Notes: a model not told the origin generated them from the sequence alone. 64,000 nucleotides of DNA from Strongylocentrotus droebachiensis (GCA_035222895.1 JAVYIG010002520.1:62001-126000), one strand, 5' to 3'. Shown: positions 36,207-49,220, counted from the first letter of the stretch. Numbers and translations are program-made.

Positions 36207-36383
36207 CTGTATGGATGATGCATTTGCTTTCAATGTAGAGTAGAACTCCTCATTAAGATCCATATCAAGTGTCAGGTCAGTCAGGTTTGGCATAGAACAC
36301 AGTGCTTCTGCTAGGTGATGTGATGAGGCTTGTGATTCGGCTGGTTTGAGATATTTCTTTTCAACAACCTTGAGAGTCTGGAC
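36207..36383 (-). CDS. NLR LRR exon 7 (59 residues)
   Basis: This 177-bp cassette carries a 4-residue insertion before SHHL (AESQASSHHL) compared with the 55-residue cassettes. Splice sites and phases are as in the others. The variable parts are VVEKKYLKPAESQ and DMDLNE; the core HHLAEALCSMPNLTDLTL is unchanged. Confidence 0.8.
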
Positions 36384-38107
36384 CTGCATTGTTTGTGAAT
36401 ATAGTTAAGCAGCTTATCTATACATGTATATATCTTATTAAATATTTTCTCATGGTCTTCTTACATTTAACATAAGTTCTATTAACTCTTATCGTGCCAA
36501 GAACACTGATCTGTGCATGCGCTGGCGTGCCACGCTCACATAATCGTCCTACTGGTGACTTGCCATGCACATATAAACTCTCATTCGCTGGCATGCCACG
36601 GACACATTTTCGTGCAAAAGTTTACACGCTAATTGTTTATGCCTATTGTGTGATGTGCATTGCGTGCACGCATGAATGCTTATTGTATTTGTGTAGGGGG
36701 TTTATTGTTGATTTATTGTTGATTAGTTTATCATCAAATTTGTCAGTTTTGATCATGGCCCCTCAGATTGTGTGCGGGAAATGAGACAACGGATTGGTTT
36801 GACAACTCACTGATAGTGCTTATTTACTTTACCAAAATTAAAGATTCATGAAATGATATTGGTATCAACAGAAAGAGGGTTTAATTTCCTACAACTTAAA
36901 TGTACAATTTTTTTTAATACAATATGCGGATGAGATGTTATAGTGGATCAAACATAGTAACAATTTAAACTACACGCACTTGAACCAACCCTAAATGAAC
37001 TTGGCACTCAGGGAATTAGTGGCTGGGCACAATAGGGATTAGCACTGTGGCACTGGGTGAATTGTATGGGGGGCAGCTTAAGAGTTAATTAAAGAGTTGC
37101 ATTCATAATCACATTCTTAACAAAAACGATTGAATAGATTTCTTTTTCAAATTCAATTCTTGTCTATTCACAGTAAAATTGTTATGGAAAAGATGATTTT
37201 TGTACATGTGAAGAAAAAAATTATTTAAAAAAATAAAATATTATGTGCATTTTTTATGGGGCTGCCAACCTGTTTCCAATTGATAAGTCCTACTACTACT
37301 ACTGACACTGAAATGAACAATACTAAAAAATATACATTTGCCATTAATGTAGTATTATGTATTTATTACTCTGGATTTCATTAGCACAAGACCCCTAAGT
37401 AAATTCAAGCCTTTATTAGAATTGGCTCTTAAATAACTATGACATAATTTTCATATCAATCAAACTTGGAAAAGATTGGATGTTGTATACTGATGAAAAC
37501 AATGTCAATCTTATACACACTTGAAGTTCAACTGAAACAGCGCTTGTGTAGTTTGCTTTCATTCCGTGTTTCATGACTGTTCCAATAAACCAAATGAATG
37601 GCCTTTAAAACAGGGTGTTTGACTAACTGCTATACTGCTTTTCACTGCAGAGGGCAGTAGAGTGGATTGTAGCATAGCGATCAACATGAACAGTACATGT
37701 GTACGAACCTCACAGCAGGCCCATTCCAATAAAATTGTACCGAGTAACTCCTCAAATATCACTATTTATGTGGCATTTCTTGGACAACTATTGAATACTT
37801 TGTCCAAGTTATGTATCTGTTTACAATAATTTTGAGTAGTTGTTGTCTCTCCCATTATGCTCTCATAGTTTTGAATGATATCTTGGTAGAATCACATGTT
37901 TTTGTTAAGGTTTGTATCTGCATGTAATACAGCTAACGAACTATGCATATACCTTCTGTGACTAGTCCAAACTTGCCTTGCAACAGCGATGAGAATCAAA
38001 ATCTGTTGTGATTACTAAGTATATAGATCAGGTTTTAAAAGAAACACAAGGTATTTAGATTAAAAGAAAAGCACTTAAATTTTACATTTACATTAGTACA
38101 CACATAC

Positions 38108-38284
38108 CTGTATGGATGATGCCTTTGCATTTAATGTAGAGTAGAACTCCTCGTAAAGATACATTTCAAGTGTCAGGTCAGTCAGGTTTGGCATAGAACA
38201 TAGTGCTTCTGCAAGGTGATGTGCTGAAGCTGGTGATTTGGCTGGTAGGACATATTTTGTATCATCAACCTTGAGAGTCTGGAC
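38108..38284 (-). CDS. NLR LRR exon 6 (59 residues)
   Basis: A 177-bp, phase 0/0 cassette with VQTLKVDDTKYVLPAKSPAS, AHHLAEALCSMPNLTDLTL and EFYSTLNAKASSIQ. It has the 4-residue insertion as in exons 5 and 7, with SPASAHH in place of SQASSHH. Confidence 0.8.
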
Positions 38285-38532
38285 CTGCATTGTTTGTGAA
38301 TATAGTTAAGCAGCTTATCTATAAACGCATATATTTTATTGAATATTTTATCATCGTCTTTTTACATTTAACACAATTTCTATTAATTAAAGAGTTCCAT
38401 TCATAATCACATTCTCAACAAAAATGATTGAATAGATTTCTTTTCAAATTCAATTCTGTCTTCTTGAGAAAAAGAAAACACTAAAGTTTCTTAGGAAAGG
38501 ATGATTTTTGTACATCTGCAATATTTTTTATC

Positions 38533-40255
38533 AGGTGATACATACGAAGTAAACGTATCACCTATTGATTTCGTCAAGATATTTCTTTCTTTATTTATTT
38601 ATTCTTCCTCAAATTTGTTCGCACGATATCTCAAGACTGGTTAAGCCATCATCCTGAAACTTGCCATGGTAGATCCCAGTCTAACTTAGAACTGTGTGAC
38701 TTTTCAGTGACTCAGAATAATTGTGACGTCATCCAGGAGCCATTTTGTGAAAATCAACTCATGATCATATCTTCATAACAGAAAGTCATTTCTCATTTAT
38801 ATTTATCATGATCAAGGTCAATATCTGCACGATCATCTTCAGGTCAATAAATGCGCGCAAAAATGCGTGTACGCGTATGTCCGCGCATGAACACACGCGT
38901 AAAATTTGAAATTGCTCAAAATCGTCTTAAGTTTGCATACGTTTCAGGCCATTATGAGCATTTGCCAATTTTTTTTTGCACATTTTCGTTCGTCACAGCC
39001 GAACGCAAAATAATTACCCCTCAATTTTTTTTTGACGGGATATTTTTCCAAACAATTTGATACCATGTTTTTCTCTTTATGACCATTAATAAGGGTATGA
39101 GCGTCCGTTGAAGATAAATGTCCGTGCGCGCGTGCTCTTGTAATACATAGCATATATGGGCAAAAACATGTCTATATAAAATCCATCATAGCTCTTTTGT
39201 TGGAAAGGAACCCTCAATTTGTTTTCCATATTTAGATGGAATATAAGTCGGAGATATGATTTCATGTCTCATTTGGCCATTAAGTATATTTTGACATTAT
39301 CATATTGACCTCGAAACTCAAAATACGAATTTGCATGTTTATGGAAAATGATTGTATCTCTGTAAATATTGATCATTTTTCTTCTATATTTTGATATGTT
39401 GTAGCTAAGACAATCTTCTACACGATCAGTACACATCATTTCTCATTTTGATGCCGTCATCATATTAAAGGCCATATGTCAGAATTTTCTTAATTTGCGT
39501 GTTATGCCTATGGAAGGTGAATTTAGTTCACATCATGAATCTACATGACATTAATCTTTGAGCACTATCTAGCTTATATGTGCTCTATTTTCTCCCAAAT
39601 GTTAGTATATTATAGCTGAGAATATGGGCTATCTAAATGTGCCTTGTGTTTATTAATCAAATGTTGGGATCATGACAAGATTTTCAATTGAAAGTTGAAA
39701 TAGCAAATTCTGTAGAACTTTGCAGGAATTATGAATATGTCACGTATGTCCTATTTGTGAAATTTAAACTTTAGCAGGGTCCTAGTATTCCGATTATGCA
39801 AGGTAACCCATTAAATTTCTAGACTTTACTGTCAGACACTATTGAGTGACTGACTGATTTTTTTTTTCTTCTCTGGTAATAAAATACATGAAATGAGCCT
39901 CATAGGGAACATGAGCATTTGTCTACATCAATAACCCACTTCTTGTAATGGCCCCAAATAAACTGATTGAATCTCTGCGCAGAACAATATAGGTAGAGCA
40001 TTTCATGGAATAAGATGAAATTGTGAAAATGCATTCTTCATTATGTCAGATAGGGTCAAAGTGGTAACTGTTTACTGTACGGGGTCAATGGTTATATTGT
40101 ATCAATCTATCTTCCATAGATCCATAATGGTCAATATGCTACAGAGTTGAAACTTTGCATATGGATAGACCATAATGGGAAGAGCTTTTAAAAGCTCATA
40201 TAAAGAAATGAACATGCATTCTTGATTATGTAAAACATTAGCATACGTATCACCT
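38533..40255. mobile_element. Candidate 1.7-kb element with AGGTGATAC...GTATCACCT ends
   Basis: The left border AGGTGATACATACG and the right border cgtatcaccta are short inverted repeats, each next to a cgtcaa phrase, and the cassette-intron homology seen on both sides (tttttaaattctgtatgtattctttaa at 40280) suggests an insertion. The ends are short and no target duplication was confirmed. The interior has no recognisable ORF. Confidence 0.35.
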
Positions 40256-41870
40256 AATTCGTCAAAGTGACAAATTAAAGTCTAGTTTTTTTAAATTCTG
40301 TATGTATTCTTTAAAGTTGATACTCTAAGCAAATAAATGTCCCTTAATTTGTTACCTACGGCAAGTAAATGTTATTTTAAAGTTTTTCAATTACTTAGTA
40401 TATCACAAAAAAATTCTGTCTACTCGAAATCCTCAATTGAAATGTCTAAAATATCCGCCTCTCTTTGCATAGAAAATCACTCACGACGCTGGTCTACTAT
40501 TTATGACCTCACGTCCGGGAGAGAGTATATTCACGTACCCGGATGTTCCATAGCAAACATGTGCAGAGTGATACGATTTTCTGCATATTTTTGTTTCAAA
40601 GGCTGAAAAGTCTAATAAATCATAATTCTATGTACAATTCTTTACCTTCCCCTAGTACTTCATAGTATTAATATCAATTCCCCTTTTAAAAATTATGACA
40701 TATACATGCCAACGATGTGCTATTAGTCGATATTTTCACCATGTAATTTTTGTTTTGGTGTTGAAATCGGCCCAGGCACGGAGTGAACAGTAGCTGTCTA
40801 CCCATGCACAGTTCATTACCATACACTACAGCGATCTCCCGATCGGGTTTCTTCTTCCTTTTTCCCATGTCTTTCGCCTTCCTTGGCCCTGAACATCCTT
40901 CATCTACCAATTCTGACACCGGTAGTCAGGAGCAAGTCTTTGTTAGTTGTTTTTCTTAGCTGGCAACGTCGCTTTCATTCTCTTGCAATTGCCGATAAAC
41001 ATAATAGCGCACGTACGTTCCATCACAAGCAAGCAGCGCCTAGAGCAGCGGCTTGGTCTTACCTCCCGATTCTGCTCGCTCCACGAACGTTCATGCAAGA
41101 GCCGCATCACTCGCCAAAATATTATAGAGGTAGCGCGCTTGCATGATCTCGTTCAAGTTTGATATAGTACAACATAAAATGTTTAACTGGTACTGTATCC
41201 TTTTTTGAGGCAGTCACACACATCTATGATAAGTACTATCATAGTTCTAGACCTATTCGTTTTACAAAACTGCTCATGTACATCTGATGACAATATAATG
41301 CATCCGCCTATTCATAAGTGCACGATTTAACTTTAATTCCTAAGCAGTAAACTCGTCTTAAATCTCTACCAAATAGGTGAATATGAGGAAAAAGAAATCA
41401 GCGACTGGAAAATGTTGCTTCGTTATTCTTCATTCAAATGAAAACAGAAAATCCATCAAATATACTCCTTAATAACAACAAATCTAAGCTCTGACAGGAT
41501 AGCATTTACGTAGGGATATCACTGCCATTCACTCTCACTGAGCCCATATGACTCCCGTTCGTGACGTCACGGATAGAGGCCCGACTCTACGTGCACTTCC
41601 GGGTTTCAGACTTAGATATTTTGGTAGAGTTTACTCGAATAAATTCATTATTCTAAACTTGTTTTGTCGGGTGGACACCATTTGGTGTTATTATGGGGGT
41701 TAAAAGCTTTCTATTTATGTAATTATCTCAGTATTTGGGATTGTCTTAGAGTATCAACTTTAAAGGGCTTCCAACATGTTTGCATTGATAAGTCCTACTT
41801 CTAATAACTTTTACTCCTTGTTTTTTCTTCAATGACTCTTTAATTGACATAAACATTAGTACACAGATAC

Positions 41871-42047
41871 CTCTATTGATGATGCCTCTGCTTTCCATGT
41901 AGACCAGAACTCATCATTGAGACATATTTCAAGTGTCAGGTCAGTCAGGTTTGGCATAGAACACAGTGCTTCTGCTAGGTGATGTGATGAGGCTTGTGAT
42001 TCGAGTGGTTTGATATATATCCTATCATCAAGCTTGAGAGTCTGGAC
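41871..42047 (-). CDS. NLR LRR exon 5 (59 residues)
   Basis: A 177-bp, phase 0/0 cassette, VQTLKLDDRIYIKPLESQAS then SHHLAEALCSMPNLTDLTL. The last part is the most diverged of the six: EFWSTWKAEASSIE, with Trp at two places and Glu as the final residue. The donor is gtatct. Confidence 0.8.
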
Positions 42048-42418
42048 CTGCATTGTTTGTGAATATAGTTAAGCAGCTTATCTATACATGCATATATCTT
42101 ATTAAATATTTTCTCATCGTCTTCTTACATTTAACACAATTTCTATTAAAGAGTTGCATTCATAATCACATTCTCAACAGAAATTATTGAATAGATTTTC
42201 TTTTTAAATTCAATTCTGTCTAATGAGAAAAAGAACACAGGAAAGGATGATTTTTGTACATGTGCAATAGTTTTTTGCTTTTTTCAAATTCTGTATGTAT
42301 TCTTTAAGGGGCTTCCAATATGTTTGCATTGATCAGTCCTACTCCTAATAACTAATACTCTTTTGTTCCTTCAATGACCCTTTAATTGACATATACATGT
42401 ACATTAGTACAAAGATAC

Positions 42419-42583
42419 CTGTATGGATGATGCCTTTGCTTTCAATGTAGAGTAGAACTCATCATTGAGATATATTTTAAGTGTCAGGTCAGTCAGGTTT
42501 GGCATAGAAGACAGTGCTTCTGCTAGGTGATGTGATGAGGCTGGTGTGAGATTTTGCACATCTTCAAGCTTGAGTGTCTGGAC
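42419..42583 (-). CDS. NLR LRR exon 4 (55 residues)
   Basis: A 165-bp, phase 0/0 cassette, VQTLKLEDVQNLTPASSHHL, AEALSSMPNLTDLTL (Ser for Cys), then KIYLND and EFYSTLKAKASSIQ. The intron to exon 5 is only about 370 bp, so these two are the tightest pair of cassettes. Confidence 0.8.
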
Positions 42584-43254
42584 CTGCATTGTTTGTGAAT
42601 ATAGTTAAGCAGCACGTATATACACGCATATGTTATATTTGCTTATTTCTCACTGTATATTACAATTATCACCAACTGCATGCATAACACAGCTGTATTG
42701 ATATTCACATTCTTAACAAAGATAAATATATAGAGTTTTAAAGAAAATTCAATTCTTGTCTAACACTAAAGTTTATATCATAAGGATGATTCAGTTATAT
42801 ATTTTTTCTAAAATATCCTCTATGTATTCCTTAAAAGGCTTCCAACCTGTCTACATTAATAAGACCTACTCTTAACAACATTGAAATAATACCAAGAAAT
42901 CTGCATTTGTTATTAACATAGTGAAGGTATTCATAACTCTGGTTTCATGTGCACAAGAAAGCTAAGTCAGGACTTTGTGGCTATTGTACAGTTTTGGTAA
43001 ATTGAGGCCTTTATCGAACTTGGCTGTTACAAAAGCTACCTGACATATTCCTATCAATTAAAAGTGGAGAGGGTTGGATATTAATTTGTGATCAAAATAA
43101 TATTAATCTCATACACACTGGAATTTCAACTAAATACGCACTTCCATAGTTTAATTTCATTCCATTTTACTGACTATTCCGATGTATCAAGTGAATGGCA
43201 TTAATGAATAAAAAATAATAATAAAAATTCAGTCGGGTTTGGCATAATACTAAT

Positions 43255-46200
43255 TATAAAACCGGTGCTTATAAAGCGCTTTCCACCAAAGTCTCTAAGC
43301 CCTATAACAAACAAAATACAATGACAAACAATTATATATTAAACAAAAAATTACAAATAAACCTACAAATTACGATACATATGAAATATACATCAATGTG
43401 AACAGAGTATTAAAGTTAATCATTAAAATCATCAAAAATCATCTGAAGACAAGTTTTGAATTGGTTGACAGTCTGACAGATTTTGACATGTAATGGTAGT
43501 TTGTTCCAAAGTTCAGCAGAAGCTTTGCAAAAAGAGCGATGACCATAAGAAAGAGTAAATTGACACTGAAGTTATGTGCACTTTTGACAGGCTGTATTGG
43601 AACATTAGCAATTTTGACAGATGGTAATGGGAGGACTTTCTGAATCGAGATGTTACATGAATAACCTCAGTTTTATTCTTGTTTAATTTCAAATCATTAG
43701 CAGTAGACCAAGCTTTGATATCATTTATACATCTTTTAAGTTTGGTAATGTCAGAATGGTCGGAATCACGTTTCAAAACAACATAAACTTGGGTGTCATC
43801 TGCATATATCATTCGGCCTAAACCATGCGCTTTTGCGCTTCAATAATATCTGCAAGTGGTGCAGTGTACAAAGTAAACAATAAAGGGCCGATGACGGATC
43901 CCGGAATAACACCTTCAAGTGGTACATGAGGTAGGGATAAAGAGTCATTAATGACGATAGGTTGAGAATGATTCATAAAATATATTTTAAACCAATTCAA
44001 GGCAGTACCTGATTATCCTGATACACCATATCTATTACACAAGGGATCCAGAAAAACACTATGACTGATAGTATCGAAAGCCGCAGAATAGTCTAAAAGG
44101 ATAAAAACAGCTTCATCCCCTTGGTCCACAGCTTACAATAAATCATGATTCAGATGCAGGAGATTTATACAGAGATTAATTTAATATATCAGTGCGAAAG
44201 ACATTAATATCAATATTGCGAAATTAACGGAAAGAGATTTTCATTTTTGCTGATTTTGGTCGCGCTATATTCAAGTCTTAAGCTTAATGCTTGCATTTCG
44301 GACGTAAAACTCTGGGCGACAAAGAACATGCTCAAAATCAACGATTCGAAGACGAAAGTGATGCACTTCTCCTCGAAGTTCCGATCCTTCCAGCCTACAG
44401 CAGTGACAGTTGGTGAAGCAGTGATTGCCCCGGTAGAGAATGCGAGGAATTAAGGTGTAATTGTGGACAAGAACCTAACGATGGATGATCAACTAAAGAA
44501 CGTCTGCAGATCTGCCACAGCTGCATTACGAACTATAGGGAAAATCAGAAGATACCTGACCAAATCGGCTACACAAACGCTGATACAGTCCTTCGTCATG
44601 AGCAGACTGGATTTCTGTAACAGTCTACTGTATGGTCTCCCTAAGAATAAGATTCGCAAGCTCCAAACCCTACAAAATGCTGCAGCTAGAATTATCTCAA
44701 GAGCCCCACGCAGACACGATACTTCACACCTTCTTCATGATCTTCACTGGCTCCCAATCGAAAAGAGAATAATCTTCAAAATTCTGCTCATCACTTTCAA
44801 AGCCCAGAACGACATGAGTCCTGCCTACATCTCAGATATGATTTCACCTTATGTTCCTGCACGCACACTCAGATCTTCAGCCAAGCACCTCCTGCAAGTT
44901 CCTCGTCACTCAACTCATTTCTACGGCAACAGGGCTTTTGAAGTGGCTGCCCCAACTCTCTGGAATTCGCTCCCTCTGCATGTCCGTCAAGCTCCCACAC
45001 GACAGACTTTCAAAACCCTTCTTAAAACTTACCGGTTTCGTTTGTAATTTTTGACATTACTTTTCATCTATGTATTATAATTGAATATGCTACTCTAATT
45101 AATTTGTCATAAGTATTTGCTATTTGTATTAACTTTGCTCGCAATGAATTCTCTTAGCTACATGTCTTCAGTCTAAGGTCTTTATATTTTGTTCTTAATT
45201 TGTAACTATTTAAATATACTTGTACTTGATTGTTTTTACTTTGTAAAGCGCATGTAGAAACTTCGGTTTATTATGTGCTCAATAAATCTATCTTTATTAT
45301 TATTATTATTATTACATATCACAGCAGAATGACCAGACAGCAAATAACTGGTATAGTATTAAAATTTGAGAAAAAGTGATCATTATTTCAAGTTAGGATG
45401 AGATCCAGAGTGTGTCCATCTTTGTGGGTACGTCCAGTAACATATTGAGTAATCCGGCAGAGGTTATGAGATCTGTAAAAATAGTAGCTTCTCTATCAGT
45501 CGAGTCGTCTACATGAAAGTTAAAGTCTCTGGCGATGAGAAGTAAACCAGGTATAGATGCAATATCCTCCAAGAAGGTGCCAAATTCACGAAAGAAAATC
45601 GGTGCCAAATGATCCTTATATTTTTTTTTTGAGGCCGATCTAGGATGATGAGGCAAAGAGGCTTTAGGGGGATAGATGATGCAGCTAAATCAATATATTC
45701 AAAAGAATGGAATGATTAAAATACGGTTTTGTGAATTTTGAAGGTAGAACGAAGAAGCACCCATACACCACCACCTTCCCTTCCAATACTGACGTGGGAT
45801 GTGGTGTGTGTCATAATTTGGGAGAGTTGTAGTAAGATTGGCAATGGGTTGGTCATCATGATATTTGCCTGTCAACCAGGTGTTTGTGACACATAAAATG
45901 TAAGGTTCACGAGTTTTATTTTATTCTTAATTGATCTTGCATTCCATAAAGCAAAGTTAACTATGGGTGAAGACGTATCTGTGGATGCGACAGGGAGATC
46001 AGGTATTTTTAGTAGTTGTTTAAGTCTACGATGAACACCCCTTCTTCCCCTATGACTACGCCTACGTTTGAACTGTTTCTGAAGTATACCAAGAGATTTG
46101 ATTTGATCCAAAACAGAAGGATGCAAAGCATATTGTGAAACAACAGCATGTGGGGCACAATTCAATTTCAAAAGTTCATCACGGTGATAAAAAAATAGGA
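43255..46200 (-). mobile_element. CR1-like LINE, decayed, split by a second LINE
   Basis: On the minus strand an endonuclease-like part comes first (46171-45393, with NFALWNARSIKNK and a degenerate GLLLIARDFNFHVDD). A reverse transcriptase part follows (44000-43513), with PLEGVIPGSVIGPLLFTLY, a frameshift, then the YADD catalytic motif in MIYADDTQVYVVL and KCIND-type sequence. The rest of the reverse transcriptase is missing and a plus-strand LINE sits in the gap. The 3' end has aaagcgctttataagcaccg-type sequence. It lies in an NLR intron. Confidence 0.78.
44200..45316 (+). mobile_element. CR1-like LINE 3' end, nested, with (ATT)n tail
   Basis: The open frame 44463-45047 (194 codons), preceded by 44247-44453, encodes the thumb/C-terminal region of a CR1-like reverse transcriptase: ISDVKLWATKNMLKINDSKT, RIIFKILLITFKAQNDMSP, and NSLPLHVRQAPTRQTFKTLL. 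A 3' UTR with aaagcgcatgtagaaacttc and aataaatctatctttatt then (ATT)n ends it at about 45316. It is opposite in strand to, and inside, the LINE at 43255-46200, so it is the later insertion. Confidence 0.82.
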
Positions 46201-46554
46201 GTTAAGTAGGTTGATGCAGATTTTAACTCATTTTCAGTTTAAGGTCCAGGATTTGGATTAATATCACCAGATATCAATAGTTGAAGTTGGAAAGTTGATG
46301 TGTTAAAGTGATAAGGAACATGTTGAGACAAATATTTTTGATGATGAAGTTGTTGTTTTTTAAATAATCCACTTGTTTTTACATAGTGCCTCAAAAAGTA
46401 AAAACCTTTGAGTGACCGGTTTTACCATACTCCTTTTTTCCCAATAGACTGTAGTGTGATTTCGATTTTCAATCATAAATATCTTGATAATCAGACAGGC
46501 GATCGGCTTGTAAAAGTCATGGTGTTCCTGATTGACCTAAAGGTTTATAATTAT

Positions 46555-46640
46555 CATTGCAGCATGAGCTAAATCAAGGATTTTTTTAAAAGGATCTAAG
46601 ACAAAGTTACCGGATCCCTTTAAAGGCTGCGGTCAAAGCA
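46555..46640 (+). repeat. Dispersed repeat fragment, inverted partner at 49.25 kb
   Basis: gcagcatgagctaaatcaaggatt ... gacaaagttaccggatccctttaa is the reverse complement, with small differences, of 49236-49300 (taaagggatccggtaactttgtc ... ctggatttagctcatgctgc). The two are 2.7 kb apart. Confidence 0.6.
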
Positions 46641-47000
46641 TCCCAGAGTTCCTTGTGTCCAACTTTTACGAGCTGCAGATTGTAGCACCCATGTAAGCCT
46701 TTAGTTTAGCACTATGACTAGTATTGGCCGAGGCTATTTATGATGAGAGATCAATAAAGTGAAGACACAAATCTCAGTTCTGACTCCAAATGCAGCCAAC
46801 TTTGTCGTCAAATCTCTCAAACCATAAATATATTGGGATCTTCCTCAAGTGTCTCCTCTTTAATCCCTTCTGGTTTCAGCTAATCCCCCGGTGCTATGAG
46901 CTATACAAATACTGGCAGCAAAACACATGACAAGCCATGGAAATTGAGCATCCTACACGGGGACATAATCATACAATGACACTCAAGGATCAACATCAAC

Positions 47001-47047
47001 TAGTACTATTCTTCCGAGGGCCTTCGGCCAGAGGGAGAATAGTACTA
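47001..47047. repeat. Short hairpin TAGTACTATTCT...AGAATAGTACTA
   Basis: A 12-bp perfect inverted repeat encloses ccgagggccttcggcc-type palindromic sequence. It could be an isolated hairpin or the end of a small element. Confidence 0.55.
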
Positions 47048-48061
47048 ATGATATTCCTGAGTGCGAATAGTTTTAGCTTGTTCCGAGAATGAGTCATTGT
47101 ATATATCCCTTCCATCTGTATCATTCCTTGTACACTTCTGTAAATAACATGTAACGTATACTCACATTCACATCACATTCAGAAAAGAAATATAAGTAAA
47201 TTGCACAGCTCAAATGAAACATTGAAGGATGTAAATATGTTTAGCTGGCGCTAAGCCGCCAATACAGGTACTGCATTAGTGTAGTGCAGTTATCGCACAG
47301 CGTAATTTGCATGGCTTGAGCGCTGTGACACCGTGGGAGTTGCCCGTGCGGAGGCATTTAAAATCCTGTACGCTCACTGAATTTTGCCTTTTTCTTGGGG
47401 GGGGGGGGGGGGTGGCAAAATGCATAGTTCATTTTTTCCTAGGGAAATACGCAGCAATAAAAATGAACTATTCTGATGTCTGGCAGGAAATGTCTCTTAT
47501 AGTAAAAGTATTCTTTTCTTGTTGTGTACACTCCTCATGCAAAAATCTTACGATAAGGGATTTAAATACTAACACCATTTTCAAGGTTTTTTTGGCTATT
47601 GATGCCATAAACTTTTTTGCCGCTGCCTCTTGAAATTAATCCATCCTTTAATTGGGGGTGGCTAGGAGCAGTCATGAAGCTGTGCCTCTCAGAGTTCATA
47701 GTTTGAGAAATGCTGTAGTGATTTTCTGTAGTCTCGATCACGGTGCTGGGGTTTCTATCTTTAAGCATTCAAGTCGTATAAGCAAACCACATGGTGCTCC
47801 CTGCCCACACTTTAGGTTTCCATGATAACTATTCACACTTGAGGGCTATTGGCAACACCATGTGGTAGCTTTAATGAAAAAAACTGCTGATATGGTCTTC
47901 TGTCAAAAGAACCAGCATATACGGTATGAGACATTTGAAGGAATTACGGAAATGTCAAATGTACAAAAGAAAAGGAAAGAGACAGATATGGAGATGGAAT
48001 GGAAATAAATTTAACACTTACTCATACACATGTATATCACAATTGTGGATGAACTGCTCAC

Positions 48062-48220
48062 CTTTGATTCTTTTCCATTCCTTGCAAGTGTTGCAAAAAA
48101 ACAATGATGGCGTGCACCATTATGAAGAGTAACTTCCTCCAAGGATGGTATGGAGCATATCATTTCTGCCACATCAAGTGACACAGAAGGTCCACAATCT
48201 CTCATAACACGGAGTTCAAC
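48062..48220 (-). CDS. NLR LRR exon 3, divergent from the cassettes
   Basis: The acceptor cattttatccag and the donor gtgagc bound 159 bases, phase 0/0. It encodes VELRVMRDCGPSVSLDVAEM, ICSIPSLEEVTLHNG, then HHCFFATLARNGKESK. The motif (VELRV, AEMICSIPSLEEVTL) aligns with VQTLKL and AEALCSMPNLTDLTL of the cassettes, so it is an older member of the same LRR type. It lies between the NACHT exon and the cassettes as expected. Confidence 0.72.
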
Positions 48221-48310
48221 CTGGATAAAATGACAAAGTGATTACTGATTCGATGCAGAATATAGACGTTCACTTGGATGTTAGGTATACACGTGTAACC
48301 TACATGAGTG

Positions 48311-48495
48311 GTTGCCCTGGGTGTTGTGGCGTGCGCCTGTGATCCAGCTAACAATGGAAGTTATAATACAAACTGATTCAGCCGAGGACGCAGGTTTGAA
48401 ACTGAGTCACGTCTTTTGGATGGTGACATTAAAGGTCGGTCCCCAGACATAAATAATCATATCTGATTGATACACGTCTGTAAAACCCAACACAC
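48311..48495 (+). repeat. SINE-like repeat with a 7SL (SRP RNA Alu-domain)-like head
   Basis: The head ccctgggtgttgtggcgtgc, then gcctgtgatccagcta, closely resembles the 5' Alu-domain of SRP RNA (GGTGGCGCGTGCCTGTAGTCCCAGCTA in mammals), and is followed by a B-box-like gcaggtttgaaactgag. The tail (ttttggatggtgacattaaaggtc...) is shared with 20858-20940. The gene itself would be about 300 nt and intact, so a SINE or 7SL pseudogene is more likely. Confidence 0.5.
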
Positions 48496-49043
48496 ACACA
48501 TGTGCTGCTAGAACTACAGAGAGTTAGAGGGGAAAATAAATAATTAAGGGTTCAGGCTGGAGAACTATTGCCATGATATTTCATATCAAATTCCTATTTT
48601 TGCAAAAGTAGGAATATCTCATCTTAGCTTACCATGTACCAAACAGAGAAAAGGAGAGTATATGTCTAAAACAGGATTCAAAGAAGATTATTTAAGTTCA
48701 CACCATCTGGTGCCTCATACCTTAATCATTTATAAATGTTAATAGGTACACAATCACTAAATTAAAAGGGTGGATAAGGAGAAAAAAATCTCGGCTCGCA
48801 AAGGATAAAAGAAGTAAAATGTTGATAACCCCTAGCATGAGCACATGCATGTATTCAGTCTCACCAAGGGAATGTGAAGCAGAATAAAGGATGAATTGAT
48901 CCACAGTAATCATGTACCGGTACATAAAATGTATGTTAAGAGTTGCAATATCAATAACACAAATTTTATACAGGGCCAAGAATATCAAATAAGATCCCTT
49001 TGTGCCCTATTAAACATTTATAAACCAAGAATCAGCATTTCAC

Positions 49044-49220
49044 TTAAAGCCCCACTGTCTTACTTGTAGCTACTTGCTCCCTCTATATAGAAAACTTCCC
49101 CAATTGGTGCCTGTTGGTCCCCCATGATCCTCTTTTTCTTATGTTAATTGAGAGCTGAGTTAATGAGATAGCCACCTGTCAGTGACCTCGCTGTGTGGTC
49201 TAATCCCTTCTGGCCCAGTA
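49044..49220 (+). mobile_element. TTAA-flanked MITE, copy 2 (uninterrupted, right end lost)
   Basis: TTAAAGCCCCACTGTCTTAC at the left border and about 170 bases match 10353-10816 without the 260-bp insert. At the homologous point the sequence runs gagctgagttaatgagatag. The right inverted end is not recognisable. Confidence 0.65.

Noticed and set aside
43229..43252. Possible remnant of an LRR cassette (tcagtcgggtttggcata)
   Set aside because: Only about 20 bases resemble the cassette core and the match ends abruptly on both sides. It is too short to call, though it does sit right next to the LINE 3' end.
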